Translations under genes and position numbers: made by a program
Assembly: GCA_030429455.1 (NCBI GenBank)
Contig: JAUIFC010000003.1
Location: 1-64,000 of the forward strand
Direction of reading: 5' to 3'
DNA: 64,000 nucleotides
Origin: Bacteroidia bacterium
GTDB taxonomy: Bacteria > Bacteroidota > Bacteroidia > Flavobacteriales > Flavobacteriaceae
Part shown: piece by piece, positions 7,100 through 15,898 of the stretch
Layout: each line of letters opens with the position of its first letter
Position numbering within the stretch: the first letter of the stretch is position 1
Notes under the pieces: model-generated
Seen by the model: only the letters and a program-made list of their open reading frames with translations
Told to the model about the DNA's origin: nothing
The model's database searches: none

Positions 7100-7681
7100 T
7101 TGTTTTTGTTTAATTAAATTCAACAACACTATCAAAAAATTAATTACCTTGCTGAGGGCCTCGTCGGCTTCCTTGTGCATAAAGTTCTGCTGGTAATTGA
7201 TCGTTGTGGTGATCGAGGAATGACGATAGAGCTTTTGTAACATCTGTATCGGTATCTTATCCCTTGAGATATTGCCAAAAGTATGACGCGCAATATGCAT
7301 GGTTAGCTTCTTATCAATCTGAGCCATGGTGGCTACTTGTTTGAGATAGTGGTTAAGCTTCTTATTGGCAGTTTTGGTTTTCCTAAATATATCTTGAATA
7401 TCTTTTTCATTGGCTTTTTTAAGCTCTGGAAAGACGTAATCCTGTTCTGATCTTTGTTTATGTTCATGCTCGTCTCGATATTGGTTTAGGATCTTTTCAA
7501 CCTTGGGCGATATCTTAATCGATAACACCTTGTCATTCTTATTCATGGTATAGTGCAATCGTCCATCGTTAATCTGATGCCATTTAATCTTGAGTACATC
7601 ACTTAATCGCATTCCGGCAAAGTAAAAGCTAAACAGCCATACATTTAAAGCGTGGTTTTGTTGGCTATTTAACCCTTCCAT
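7094..7681 (-). pseudogene. Tyrosine recombinase (phage-integrase family), N-terminally truncated
   Basis: The catalytic half of a tyrosine recombinase, 195 residues where full proteins have about 300-400. The active-site residues are present: Arg in FAGMRLSDV, His-x-x-Arg in HIARH, His in YRHSS and the Tyr in NYQQ. The N-terminal SAM-like core-binding domain is missing. The open frame begins at the junction with the truncated gene at 7665-8093. In-frame stops lie just upstream, so the fragment is a deletion remnant of a mobile element. It is unlikely to be active without its DNA-binding domain. Confidence 0.8.
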
Positions 7682-8093
7682 CCTCTCCTAAAGGCTCTAT
7701 GATATTTAAAAAAATTGAATCCTCAACTTGTGTAAAAAAAAATAATTCTTTAAAGCCATTTTGATTAGCATCAGAAGAAAAAATTTGCTTGTTTTCTGTT
7801 AAGAATGTGCCCCTAAAGTTCCATTGGTCTATTAAAATGCCATCTTTGGTAAATACATTTATGGCAGGGAATTTTTCATTGTTTTGATCATTTAAGCCTT
7901 TGATGGTCTCGCTCCAGCCATCATTGTCTATATCGTAGTAATAAAAACTAGCTTTTACATCACTTAATTTCTCTTCAACTACATCTAAATTGTATTTGTT
8001 AAAATACTCAGGAAGAAATACAATAATTGTTACAGCCAAAATAGCAGCTATTGCATATTTGCTTAAAAAAATAGAAACTAGTTTTTGATTCAT
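7665..8093 (-). pseudogene. Truncated membrane-anchored protein with FG-GAP/VCBS-like repeats
   Basis: 142 residues: an N-terminal membrane segment (ILAVTIIVFLPEY region) followed by calcium-site-like repeats DIDNDGWSE and DANQNGFKE of the FG-GAP/VCBS type. In larger proteins such a head often precedes long periplasmic or sensor regions. Here it stops right after the junction with the recombinase remnant, with GEDGRVK as apparent read-through tail, and overlaps that remnant by 17 nt. It is best read as the 5' end of a gene cut off by the event that also truncated the recombinase. The identity of the parent gene is not known. Confidence 0.6.
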
Positions 8094-8358
8094 AAATACA
8101 GCTAGTTAGTGGCATAAAAGTAAAATATTACATCCAATTTTTTACTTTAATTAGTTAATAAATGTAAAAAATACTAAGCTATGAGGTCTATCGTACTCAA
8201 TATTGAGTATAGAAATTATGGAGAAAAAAGTAGATATGCTTGAGAAGTGCAAATTAATACTTGAAGTACAATGTGTAATTTGATTACAGCAAATCATTAT
8301 GGGGTTTGCTGTGTATATTAATGTATTAAGCACAGAACCGAGCGATTCATTTTAAAAC
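8094..8358. other. Intergenic spacer
   Basis: A/T-rich sequence between the truncated gene and the 3' end of hipA. Both neighbours are on the minus strand, so it should hold the promoter of the truncated gene. I find no other feature. Confidence 0.4.
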
Positions 8359-9597
8359 TCAAATCAACATCGATTTTCGAACCAATGGGATGAGGGGTTT
8401 GCTTACGCCAAACTCATTAGCAAGTCTTTCCCATTCTTGTAATGCGGTTTCTGTTTGATTGATTATTTCTTTAACCTTTGTTTTTTCAAGACCAGCAATT
8501 TCACCAAGTTTAAAGAGGTGTTTTAGACTTGGGTTTTGCCCTTCACCTAACACCATTGTGCTCAAATGGCCTCTTGGTCCAGAAGAAAATGTCAAGTCAT
8601 AGGCAGGAGATAATTTCCATTCGCCCTTATCATCCATAAGAAAAGAGAAATTTTTAGCATGGTCATCACGGTTGTGTGCCATGACATTAAAAATGGCCAA
8701 GCGATACATTTTTTCAACTTCTCGAACATCCTGCGTTAAGGCATGTGTCAAACTGATCAAGTCCTCATAATCCAGTGAAGGAAATCTGAAATTGGAGTGA
8801 AGTAATCCGCCTGCACTGTGCATATGCCATTTTTTGTTAGCTTGTCTATCAAAACGTTGGGTTGCAAAAAAACCTGCGCTATGTTTAGAGTAAAACAAAT
8901 GTATAGGCATCATATCCAAACCAGCCTTTTTAGCCATAAGGCCATACACATATTCGATTGCTCCTGCATCGAATCCATCTGTGGAATTTGAAAATTTTAC
9001 GAGCCAATGTTCAAAACCATTTGGCAGATTATCCTTTCCCGCTATGATTTGGTCTTTCTCCACATTCAAGCCAATCAAAGCTTTTGGTCTTGCGCCGGCA
9101 GAAGACCCATTTAAGGTCATGAGTTCTTTGATGACCTCACTCGTTTGACCAAATAAGATGTCTTGAGTGTGATTAAAAAGTTGGTCAAGATTAAGTTCTT
9201 TTTCAGACGCAATGTCCAAAGGATAGTCAGGCTCATAAACCAATGCGCCAAGGCCAGTTTTACCAACATGAGCTAACCTGTCTAGAGGTGTTAAGCGTTC
9301 AGGATTTATACTTTGGTTTCTCATAAAACGATCAAACAACAAGCGTCCCCAACCGTCGGGTAAACTGTCATTAAAAACACCTGCCAAACCTTCAAAAATT
9401 GAATTATTAAATCGAATTAGTCCTGGTTCAAGCGGTAATTTGAAAGGTGAAATCTCTAAGTTGGATTGGATAAATTCCTGTTCATATTCAAAAAATATAT
9501 AGCCATCTAAAGTTGCTAATCGACCAACAGGGATGATATCGCTGTAAAACTGAAGCCCAACTTTTATTTCTTTAAGGAGTAAGTTGTCATTACTCAT
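8359..9597 (-). CDS. hipA: HipA-family serine/threonine kinase toxin
   Basis: Type II toxin-antitoxin kinase, 412-415 residues, close to the usual HipA length. HipA phosphorylates a cellular target (glutamyl-tRNA synthetase in E. coli) and is neutralised by HipB. Seen here are the Gly-rich nucleotide loop GSSAGARPK (167-175, counted from the ATG at 9606), the catalytic loop HNRDDHAKN (311-319) and the metal-binding YDL (336-338). Two starts are possible. The ATG at 9597 gives an ATGA 4-nt overlap with the stop of hipB, typical of translational coupling; the ATG at 9606 is three codons longer. It sits downstream of hipB, next to a recombinase scar, which fits an accessory island. Confidence 0.9.
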   Translation of the reverse strand: MSNDNLLLKEIKVGLQFYSDIIPVGRLATLDGYIFFEYEQEFIQSNLEISPFKLPLEPGLIRFNNSIFEGLAGVFNDSLPDGWGRLLFDRFMRNQSINPERLTPLDRLAHVGKTGLGALVYEPDYPLDIASEKELNLDQLFNHTQDILFGQTSEVIKELMTLNGSSAGARPKALIGLNVEKDQIIAGKDNLPNGFEHWLVKFSNSTDGFDAGAIEYVYGLMAKKAGLDMMPIHLFYSKHSAGFFATQRFDRQANKKWHMHSAGGLLHSNFRFPSLDYEDLISLTHALTQDVREVEKMYRLAIFNVMAHNRDDHAKNFSFLMDDKGEWKLSPAYDLTFSSGPRGHLSTMVLGEGQNPSLKHLFKLGEIAGLEKTKVKEIINQTETALQEWERLANEFGVSKPLIPLVRKSMLI

Positions 9598-9896
9598 GTT
9601 CGCCATCCTCTTTGTCGTTTTTTAGGCGACGCTTTTAAGACATCGTCAATTGTTTTAAACTTGTTTTGAGGGGTATTCAGGGCGTCTATTATGTTTTCGA
9701 TGCAGCCTAGCGACATGCAGATCTTTACAAAAGATCCTAACGAAATTTTCCCTTCTTGTTCAAATTTGCGTAAGGTGGCCAAACTTACCCCAGAACGTTC
9801 CGACACACCTTTTTGAGTCAGGCCTTTTTGTAGCCTTAACTCTTTTAGTCGTTCAGCTATGGTCGTTTGAGCTTTTTTTGGTGAAATAAATAACAT
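9594..9896 (-). CDS. hipB: HipB-family helix-turn-helix antitoxin
   Basis: A 100-residue XRE-type DNA-binding protein. The helix-turn-helix spans about residues 13-65 (ERLKELRLQKGLTQ, VSLATLRKFEQEG). As the antitoxin it would bind HipA and repress its own operon. It is the first gene of the two-gene operon and overlaps hipA. A perfect 8-bp inverted repeat with 24-nt spacing lies immediately upstream at 9901-9940, which is where an operator is expected. The C-terminal tail is basic (KKRQRGWR). Confidence 0.88.
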   Translation of the reverse strand: MLFISPKKAQTTIAERLKELRLQKGLTQKGVSERSGVSLATLRKFEQEGKISLGSFVKICMSLGCIENIIDALNTPQNKFKTIDDVLKASPKKRQRGWRT

Positions 9897-9900
9897 AATA

Positions 9901-9940
9901 ATAGTAATTATATGTAAATATAATAAATAAATATTACTAT
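9901..9940. promoter_or_regulatory. Candidate HipB operator
   Basis: ATAGTAAT (9901-9908) and ATTACTAT (9933-9940) are perfect inverted arms. Their starts are 32 bp apart, about three helical turns. The pair begins 4 nt upstream of the hipB start codon. Autoregulation through paired operators is known for hipBA in E. coli; the assignment here is inference. Confidence 0.5.
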
Positions 9941-10360
9941 CGTATTAGTTAATTAGTTGTTCTCGACTTTTGTTTTAGAATTTAGTGATGAAAAAGCTAT
10001 GAACCCTGTTCTAACGCTTTTATTTTCTGTAAGAGATGATTAGAATAAAGTTTTGATATTATCCGTGTTTTTTCTTGTCAATTATTAGTTTTGAAATAAA
10101 AGATACGCTGTTAGAATGACAAGATGGTATAAATGTATGGGGCAACATAGTTGAAATTTATTAGGCTTATTATTGTGTTCTTATGGAATCAAAGTTCTGA
10201 AGTAATCCATTTTTTTTGGAATAATCAACTTATGAAACAAAATACGGTATTCAAGTTTGGTAAGTATCTAATCCCAAGAAATTGCATATATGGTTAAATT
10301 TTATTTAGGTTTTGGGCTCAAATTTTATTATCATGCCTGCATTTTTAATTTTCATCCATT
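9941..10360. other. Intergenic spacer between divergent hipB and the binding-protein gene
   Basis: About 420 nt, A/T-rich. It must hold promoters for both directions. I see no open frame with protein-like composition and no hairpin terminator or RNA gene. Confidence 0.4.
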
Positions 10361-11128
10361 TTGATAATTACAGATTTCCTAAGTAGAACAATTCAATTCA
10401 ACAGCGCTCCAAATCGCATTGTGTCATTGGTGCCAAGCCAAACTGAACTTTTAGTCGATTTAGGTTTGGAAGAAAAAATAGTTGGGGTAACAAAGTTCTG
10501 TGTTCATCCAAAACACTTAAGATCTTCAAAAACGCTTGTCGGCGGAACTAAACAAGTTCATCTCGACAAAATAGAACGCTTAAATCCGGACGTGATCTTG
10601 TGTAATAAAGAGGAAAATACACAAGAGATTGTAAACTCTTTAGAGCATGTAGCGCCAATTCATATTTCTGATATCAAGACATTAAAAGATAATAATAGGT
10701 TGATATTGGACTATGGAAAGATTTTCAATGTTGAACATAAAGCCAACCAGTTGGTACAGCAATTAATTTATGAAACAAATGGTTTTAAGGCATTTATAAC
10801 AACTCAACCCGAACTAAAAGTTGGCTATTTAATATGGAGAAATCCTTGGATGGCGGTGGGAAATGATAACTTTATTCAGCATATGTTGGAGGTTAATCGA
10901 TTTCAGAATGTATTTCAACATTTGAAGAGATATCCCGAAATAGATATACATAATTTGCCAGAATTAGACCTGTTGTTATTGTCTTCGGAACCCTATCCTT
11001 TTAAAACTAAACATTTGGACGACATCCCACTTCCTAAAGAAAAAATCAAGTTTGTCGATGGCGAATTGTTCAGTTGGTACGGCTCAAGGATGCTTAAGTC
11101 TTTTGAATACTTTAAAAGTTTGAGATAA
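10361..11128 (+). CDS. Periplasmic-binding-protein-like ABC transporter component (helical-backbone metal/cobamide receptor)
   Basis: 255 residues of the class III periplasmic-binding fold used for cobalamin, haem and siderophores. Seen are the start of the first lobe (PNRIVSLVPSQTELLVDLGL), GVTKFCVHP, LNPDVILCNKEE, and second-lobe blocks ending in the C-terminal helix MLKSFEYFKSLR. The start is TTG at 10361 (MIITDFLSR); no ATG is available nearby. No signal peptide or lipobox is visible, so it may act in the cytoplasm or the annotated start may be internal. No permease or ATPase lies next to it. BtuF-like substrate specificity is possible but not shown. Confidence 0.75.
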   Translation: MIITDFLSRTIQFNSAPNRIVSLVPSQTELLVDLGLEEKIVGVTKFCVHPKHLRSSKTLVGGTKQVHLDKIERLNPDVILCNKEENTQEIVNSLEHVAPIHISDIKTLKDNNRLILDYGKIFNVEHKANQLVQQLIYETNGFKAFITTQPELKVGYLIWRNPWMAVGNDNFIQHMLEVNRFQNVFQHLKRYPEIDIHNLPELDLLLLSSEPYPFKTKHLDDIPLPKEKIKFVDGELFSWYGSRMLKSFEYFKSLR

Positions 11129-11202
11129 GGTTTTTATTTTGATTCGTTAAAAATTTGGAGTTATTTATTGATAACTCATTTATTACTTTTAATTTAGCAG
11201 TT

Positions 11203-11979
11203 ATGTTAAGCCATTCCGTATACAAATTAGATGCAGACGCAAAATGGGTCACCTTCGTCCATGGTGCTGGCGGGAGTTCGTCTATTTGGTTTAAACAAAT
11301 ACGAGATTTCAGAAAGCACTTCAATGTATTGCTCTTAGATTTACGCGGGCATGGCAATTCCAAACCTACGCTAAAAGATAGTTTTAAGTCCGATTATACC
11401 TTTGATAGCATTTCTCTAGACATTATTGAAGTTCTCGATCATGTCGAAATTAAAAAGTCACATTTTATAGGCATTTCTTTAGGAACCATTCTGATAAGGA
11501 ATATTATAGAAAAATTTCCAGATCGGGTTGATAAAGTTATCCTTGGTGGTGCAATTATGAAAATGAACATACGCTCCAGGTTTTTGATGAAAATGGGTGT
11601 CATTTTCAAATCGGTTGTGCCGTACATGTTGTTGTATAAATTTTTTGCCTTTATCATTATGCCCAGAAAGAACCATAAGGCGTCAAGATTACTCTTTGTG
11701 AATGAAGCTAAGAAACTTTACCAAAAAGAGTTTATCAGATGGTTTAAGTTGGCTTCAGAAATTAATCCTTTATTGAAATTTTTTAGAGAAAAAGAATCTG
11801 ATATACAATCGCTATATGTTATGGGTGAAGAAGATCACTTGTTTCTACCAAGCATCAAAAAGATTACCGAAAATCAAAAAAATGCCATGCTTCATGTCAT
11901 CGAAAAATGCGGCCATGTGGTTAATGTCGAACAGCCCAATATTTTCAATACCCAAAGTATAGCTTTTCTTAAAGCTTAA
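11203..11979 (+). CDS. Alpha/beta hydrolase
   Basis: 258 residues from the ATG at 11203, chosen because the frame's earlier TTG (11155) adds sequence outside the fold. The oxyanion motif HGAGG is at 20-24, the LDLRGHGNS turn follows, and the nucleophile elbow GISLG (90-94, Ser92) is intact. The acid is probably in the VMGEEDHLF segment, and the catalytic His is in CGHVVNVEQP. This is a typical soluble esterase/lipase-like hydrolase; the substrate cannot be inferred. It lies 45 nt ahead of a 3-hydroxyacyl-CoA dehydrogenase gene, so a role in acyl or thioester metabolism is possible. Confidence 0.82.
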   Translation: MLSHSVYKLDADAKWVTFVHGAGGSSSIWFKQIRDFRKHFNVLLLDLRGHGNSKPTLKDSFKSDYTFDSISLDIIEVLDHVEIKKSHFIGISLGTILIRNIIEKFPDRVDKVILGGAIMKMNIRSRFLMKMGVIFKSVVPYMLLYKFFAFIIMPRKNHKASRLLFVNEAKKLYQKEFIRWFKLASEINPLLKFFREKESDIQSLYVMGEEDHLFLPSIKKITENQKNAMLHVIEKCGHVVNVEQPNIFNTQSIAFLKA

Positions 11980-12024
11980 GCCTTTTAGTAGAAATAATCC
12001 TATCTTTAGCCCCAAAATTTAAGC

Positions 12025-13179
12025 ATGAATTTAGGTGTCGTAGGTGCAGGAACTATGGGTCGTGGAATTGCTCAAGTTGCCATGACTAACAGCTGTAAAG
12101 TGGTGTTATTCGATAGGAGTGAAGATGCGCTAGAAACCACAAAAGTTGAACATAAAAACATTCTAGATCGATTAATCAAAAAAGGGAAGTTGCAAGGCAC
12201 TTCTCAAGATTACTTGCAGAATATCACATATACCCAAAGTTTAAAAGACTTTGAACATGTAGATTTCTTAATCGAAGCTATTGTTGAAGATTTTGCCATC
12301 AAAAAAGAGCTATTTCAATCTTTGGAAAACATTGTTGCGACCGATGCAATTTTAGCGACAAATACATCCTCTTTATCCATTGCTTCCATTGCTTCAGCTT
12401 TAAAGAATCCGTCAAGATGTTTAGGGGTGCACTTTTTTAATCCAGCGCCAATTATGCCTCTTGTTGAAGTTATTCCAGCAGTTCAGACCAGCGATAGCGT
12501 TTTTAATCATGTGTATGAAACCCTAACATCTTGGAATAAAATTGCTGTAAAGGCAAAAGATACGCCAGGATTTATTGTAAATCGCGTTGCTCGTCCTTTT
12601 TACGGCGAAGCCTTAAGAATTCTTGAAGAAGGAATTGCCGATGTGCCGACTATTGATTGGGCAATGACGAGTATTGGAAAATTTAGAATGGGACCATTTC
12701 AATTGATGGATTTTATTGGAAACGATGTGAATTATACGGTGACTGAAACCGTTTTTCAGTCTTTTTACAACGATCCGCGATACAAGCCGTCTTTTACTCA
12801 AAAACGCTTAGCGGAAGCAGGTTATTTAGGAAGAAAGTCAGGAAAAGGCTATTATGACTATGATAATTTTTCAAGCAATCCTAAACCCACAAAGGATGAA
12901 ACTTTAGGACATCACATCCTCAATAGAATTTTGGTGATGCTCATTAATGAAGCTGCGGATGCGTTGTACCTTAACATTGCCTCTGCAAAAGACATCGATT
13001 TGGCCATGGAAAAAGGAGTGAATTATCCAAAAGGATTGTTGAAATGGGCAAATCAAAAAGGAATCACGTGGTGTAAAGAACGCATGGACGATTTGTACAA
13101 CACATACCATGAAGACCGATATCGCTGCAGTGCTATATTGAGAAAATACAGTGCAGAAAATCTTCAATTTCCAGTCTAA
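12025..13179 (+). CDS. 3-hydroxyacyl-CoA dehydrogenase (PaaH-like)
   Basis: 384 residues. It oxidises 3-hydroxyacyl-CoA to 3-ketoacyl-CoA with NAD+, in fatty-acid or aromatic-acid beta-oxidation. The Rossmann motif GAGTMGRGIAQ (7-17) binds NAD. ATNTSSLSI and GVHFFNPAPIMPLVEV hold the catalytic His region, and GFIVNRV and GYLGRKSGKGYYDY are standard for the family. It is longer than the ~280-residue butyryl-type enzymes because a second C-terminal dehydrogenase domain follows (about 290-384). Its stop overlaps the tatD start by one base (TAATG), so the two are co-transcribed. Confidence 0.9.
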   Translation: MNLGVVGAGTMGRGIAQVAMTNSCKVVLFDRSEDALETTKVEHKNILDRLIKKGKLQGTSQDYLQNITYTQSLKDFEHVDFLIEAIVEDFAIKKELFQSLENIVATDAILATNTSSLSIASIASALKNPSRCLGVHFFNPAPIMPLVEVIPAVQTSDSVFNHVYETLTSWNKIAVKAKDTPGFIVNRVARPFYGEALRILEEGIADVPTIDWAMTSIGKFRMGPFQLMDFIGNDVNYTVTETVFQSFYNDPRYKPSFTQKRLAEAGYLGRKSGKGYYDYDNFSSNPKPTKDETLGHHILNRILVMLINEAADALYLNIASAKDIDLAMEKGVNYPKGLLKWANQKGITWCKERMDDLYNTYHEDRYRCSAILRKYSAENLQFPV

Positions 13180-13949
13180 TGCTATTAACAGACACACACG
13201 CACATTTATACAGCGATGTTTTCGAAAACGATAGAGATGCCATGATTCAAAGAGCATTGGAACAAGGTGTTGAACGTTTTTTTATTCCAGCGATAGATTC
13301 CGAAACGACCCAAGCCATGTACGATTTGGAAACAAAATATCCAAATCACATGTTCTTAATGATGGGTTTGCATCCGACTTCTGTTCAAAAAGATAGTTAT
13401 TTAAAAGAACTTGATCTTGTAGAACAAGAAATGAAAAAAAGAACCTTTTACGCTATTGGCGAAATTGGAATTGATTTGTATTGGGACAAAAGTACTTTAG
13501 GCATTCAGCAAGAAGCATTTCACAAGCAGATAGCGTTGGCCAAGGCATATAAACTTCCAATTGTTATTCATTGTAGAGACGCGTTTAACGAAGTTTTTGA
13601 AGTGTTGGAAGCTCATAAAGGTGATGATTTAAAGGGAATTTTTCATTGCTTTACAGGAACTTATGAAGATGCATTAAGAGCATTGTCTTTTAATATGAAG
13701 CTTGGAATAGGTGGTGTTGTGACATTTAAAAATGGTAAAATTGATCAATTTTTAAATAAAATTAGTTTAGAACATATTGTATTAGAAACCGACTCGCCCT
13801 ATTTGTCGCCAAAACCTTACAGAGGAAAGCGAAATGAACCAGCTTATTTAAAATTTGTAGTTCAACGACTTTCTGAAATAAACGTACTTGCTCAAGCTGA
13901 AATCGCAGAAATAACGACGAATAATTCCAAAACTGTTTTTGGAGTATGA
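13179..13949 (+). CDS. TatD-family metal-dependent hydrolase (DNase)
   Basis: 256 residues. The TIM-barrel amidohydrolase-like family contains 3'-5' DNase and D-aminoacyl-tRNA deacylase activities. Metal ligands are visible in DTHAHLYS near the N-terminus, EIGIDLYWD, VIHCRDA, FHCFTGT, and ETDSPYLSP. This is the standard set and suggests an active enzyme. It starts in a 1-nt overlap with the upstream dehydrogenase and ends 3 nt before the asparaginase start, so the three form one operon. Confidence 0.92.
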   Translation: MLLTDTHAHLYSDVFENDRDAMIQRALEQGVERFFIPAIDSETTQAMYDLETKYPNHMFLMMGLHPTSVQKDSYLKELDLVEQEMKKRTFYAIGEIGIDLYWDKSTLGIQQEAFHKQIALAKAYKLPIVIHCRDAFNEVFEVLEAHKGDDLKGIFHCFTGTYEDALRALSFNMKLGIGGVVTFKNGKIDQFLNKISLEHIVLETDSPYLSPKPYRGKRNEPAYLKFVVQRLSEINVLAQAEIAEITTNNSKTVFGV

Positions 13950-13952
13950 TAT

Positions 13953-15002
13953 TTGACAGCCGTGAATAAGAATTCATCAAATATTCTTCTCATTTATACC
14001 GGAGGAACCATAGGAATGCTAAGGGAAAAAGGCAGTAAAAGTCTGAAAGCTTTTAATTTTGATCAACTTCTATCAAAGATTCCAGAGTTGAAACTTTTAG
14101 ATCATAATATCGATACGATAAGTTTTGATAAACCCATGGATTCCTCTGATATGGGTATAAAGGAATATCAGCAATTGGCTGAAACCATTTTTCATAATTA
14201 TGAATTGTATGATGGTTTTGTGGTATTACACGGAAGCGATACCATGGCATATACGGCATCTGTGCTTTCATTTATGTTAGAGAATTTGGCTAAACCCATT
14301 ATTTTCACAGGCTCACAATTGCCTATTGGCGATTTAAGAACAGATGCAAAGGAAAACCTGATAACTAGTATTCAAATTGCTGGGCTTAAGCAAAACAACA
14401 AATCGGTTATTAGGGAAGTAGGTTTGTATTTTGAGTATAAATTATACCGTGGTAATCGAACCTCAAAAATTAACGCAGAACATTTTGAAGCTTTCGACTC
14501 ACCAAATTACCCACCATTGACAGAGTCTGGAGTGCATTTGAAAATTAATGAAAATTTTATCCTTAAAATTAAAAGGAAGAAGCCACTCATTTTACATAAA
14601 GAGCTTGAGGATCATTTACTTTTATTAAAACTTTTTCCAGGTTTAAGTCAGGATATGTTTGCACATTTATTAAATATTAAAGACATCAAAGGCATTATAA
14701 TCGAAACTTTCGGAAGTGGAAATTATAAAACAGAGGATTGGTTCATAAATGGCTTAAAGTCTAAAATTGAAAATGAAATTCCTGTAGTAAACATAACGCA
14801 ATGCTTAGGTGGACAAGTCCAAATGGGCAAATATTATAACAGCGAAAAACTCGAGCAAATAGGTGTAATCTCGGGAAATGACATTACAACAGAAGCTGCT
14901 ATTGCCAAAATGATGTTTCTGTTGCCAAAAAAGTTAAATTACGAAGTGTTCAAGACTATTTTCGAAACCTCGATAAGAGGTGAAATTACCGAAGAGATTT
15001 AA
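13953..15002 (+). CDS. ansA: Type I (cytoplasmic) L-asparaginase
   Basis: 349 residues, a normal length. It hydrolyses L-asparagine to aspartate and ammonia. The first active-site motif TGGTIG (16-21) carries the nucleophilic Thr, and the second, HGSDTMAYTA (93-102), holds the Thr/Asp pair. FTGSQLPIGDLRTDAKENL is characteristic of the type I enzymes. No signal peptide is present. The start is TTG at 13953, three bases after tatD; a GTG at 13962 is an alternative. It is the last gene of the operon before tRNA-Ser. Confidence 0.9.
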   Translation: MTAVNKNSSNILLIYTGGTIGMLREKGSKSLKAFNFDQLLSKIPELKLLDHNIDTISFDKPMDSSDMGIKEYQQLAETIFHNYELYDGFVVLHGSDTMAYTASVLSFMLENLAKPIIFTGSQLPIGDLRTDAKENLITSIQIAGLKQNNKSVIREVGLYFEYKLYRGNRTSKINAEHFEAFDSPNYPPLTESGVHLKINENFILKIKRKKPLILHKELEDHLLLLKLFPGLSQDMFAHLLNIKDIKGIIIETFGSGNYKTEDWFINGLKSKIENEIPVVNITQCLGGQVQMGKYYNSEKLEQIGVISGNDITTEAAIAKMMFLLPKKLNYEVFKTIFETSIRGEITEEI

Positions 15003-15023
15003 ACATATTTGTCTAGAACAACT

Positions 15024-15031
15024 TATATTTG
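15024..15031 (+). promoter_or_regulatory. -7 box of tRNA-Ser promoter
   Basis: TATATTTG matches the Bacteroidota -7 consensus TAnnTTTG exactly and lies 17 nt before the tRNA. A clear TTG -33 box at the usual distance is not seen. Confidence 0.5.
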
Positions 15032-15048
15032 CAAACTGTTTTTTAATT

Positions 15049-15136
15049 AGAGAGGTGGCCGAGTGGTCGAAGGCGCACGCCTGGAAAGTGTGTATGCTCC
15101 AAAAGGGCATCGAGGGTTCGAATCCCTTCCTCTCTG
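15049..15136 (+). tRNA. tRNA-Ser (GGA)
   Basis: A complete 88-nt class II tRNA. The acceptor stem AGAGAGG/CCTCTCT is a perfect 7 bp with discriminator G, as in serine tRNAs. The anticodon GGA lies in the loop of the CCTGGAAAG region, followed by a long variable arm and a T-arm with TTCGAAT. CCA is not encoded. It is followed by a strong terminator. Confidence 0.95.
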
Positions 15137-15143
15137 CAAAAGA

Positions 15144-15172
15144 AAATCCTCGACTTTTGTCGAGGATTTATT
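15144..15172 (+). terminator. Terminator after tRNA-Ser
   Basis: AAATCCTCGAC (15144-15154) and GTCGAGGATTT (15159-15169) form a perfect 11-bp stem with a TTTT loop and a T-rich 3' side. Confidence 0.8.
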
Positions 15173-15229
15173 GTTTTCAAGAACGTTGAAAACCCGAGTT
15201 TTCATAAGTAATTGGAAAAAATAAAGACT

Positions 15230-15415
15230 TAATCACGCTAGTGATTGGGATTTTCATGTTTGCCCAAGATAACCCTTTTTGGGATCAAGGTACTTAATTT
15301 CTTTTACTATGGATGGTTAGAAGATTAATGAACCTTAATTCACGACGGTGATTTGAATTTTCCTGCCTGAACCAGATACTTTACTGGGATCAAGGTATTT
15401 AAGTTTTTCTTCTCT
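15230..15415. repeat. Degenerate direct repeat, about 75 bp units, 106 bp apart
   Basis: Unit 1 (from about 15230) and unit 2 (from about 15336) share TAAT-CACG, GTGATT, ATTTTC and a GGGATCAAGGTA block in the same order. On the minus strand the matching frames read NTLIPVKYLVQAGKF (unit 2) and STLIPKRVILGKHEN (unit 1), each ending in a stop. This suggests two decayed copies of the same C-terminal coding tail. The stretch 15190-15560 holds no other feature that I can support. Confidence 0.45.
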
Positions 15416-15552
15416 ACGCTATACAATTCATATCGAGCTGGTGAGTAGACGTCAACAATACCAATTTTTAGTCGTAATCCATTCCTGCTAATAAGACATC
15501 TAAAACACAAGTTGGGCGATTAATATCAATGGAGTCAGTTTTCTGTTATAGT

Positions 15553-15588
15553 TCAAAAATAAAAAAACCTCAACGTATGTTGAGGTTT
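15553..15588 (-). terminator. Terminator of rpsT
   Basis: AAACCTCAAC (15565-15574) and GTTGAGGTTT (15579-15588) form a perfect 10-bp stem. On the minus strand it is followed by seven T, then ATTTTT, 27 nt beyond the rpsT stop. Confidence 0.8.
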
Positions 15589-15615
15589 GTAATAATGTAA
15601 GACTATTTTTATTCT

Positions 15616-15867
15616 TTATAGCGAAGCCACGTGCTTCGTCAATTTAGACTTAAGACGATTGGCTTTGTTGCCGTGTATAATGTTTTTCTTCGCTAATTTG
15701 TCAACTTTTGAAATCACACTAAGAAGCATGCTTTGCGCTTCAGCTTTTTCAGTAGTGTTTTGTAGTTTTCTTATGGCGTTTCTTGCCGTTTTGTGCTGAT
15801 AACGGTTACGTAATCTTTTAGTTTCGTTACTTCTAATTCTTTTTAAAGCAGATTTGTGATTTGCCAT
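15616..15867 (-). CDS. rpsT: 30S ribosomal protein S20
   Basis: An 83-residue, strongly basic protein beginning [15 protein letters not shown], the diagnostic S20 start. [15 protein letters not shown] and the C-terminal [19 protein letters not shown] complete the family pattern. It binds 16S rRNA early in small-subunit assembly. It is a single-gene unit, with two tRNA-Glu genes upstream on the same strand and its own terminator downstream. Confidence 0.97.
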   Translation of the reverse strand: MANHKSALKRIRSNETKRLRNRYQHKTARNAIRKLQNTTEKAEAQSMLLSVISKVDKLAKKNIIHGNKANRLKSKLTKHVASL

Positions 15868-15898
15868 TTGTTTTGTTTTTAGTCTTACTTATATGTTG

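Noticed and set aside
8151-8333. 60-codon minus-strand ORF between hipA and the truncated gene
   Set aside because: Composition is not protein-like, it has no recognisable domain, and it spans A/T-rich intergenic sequence.
14980-15189. Plus-strand ORF spanning tRNA-Ser
   Set aside because: It reads through the tRNA and its terminator. The tRNA fold explains the sequence.
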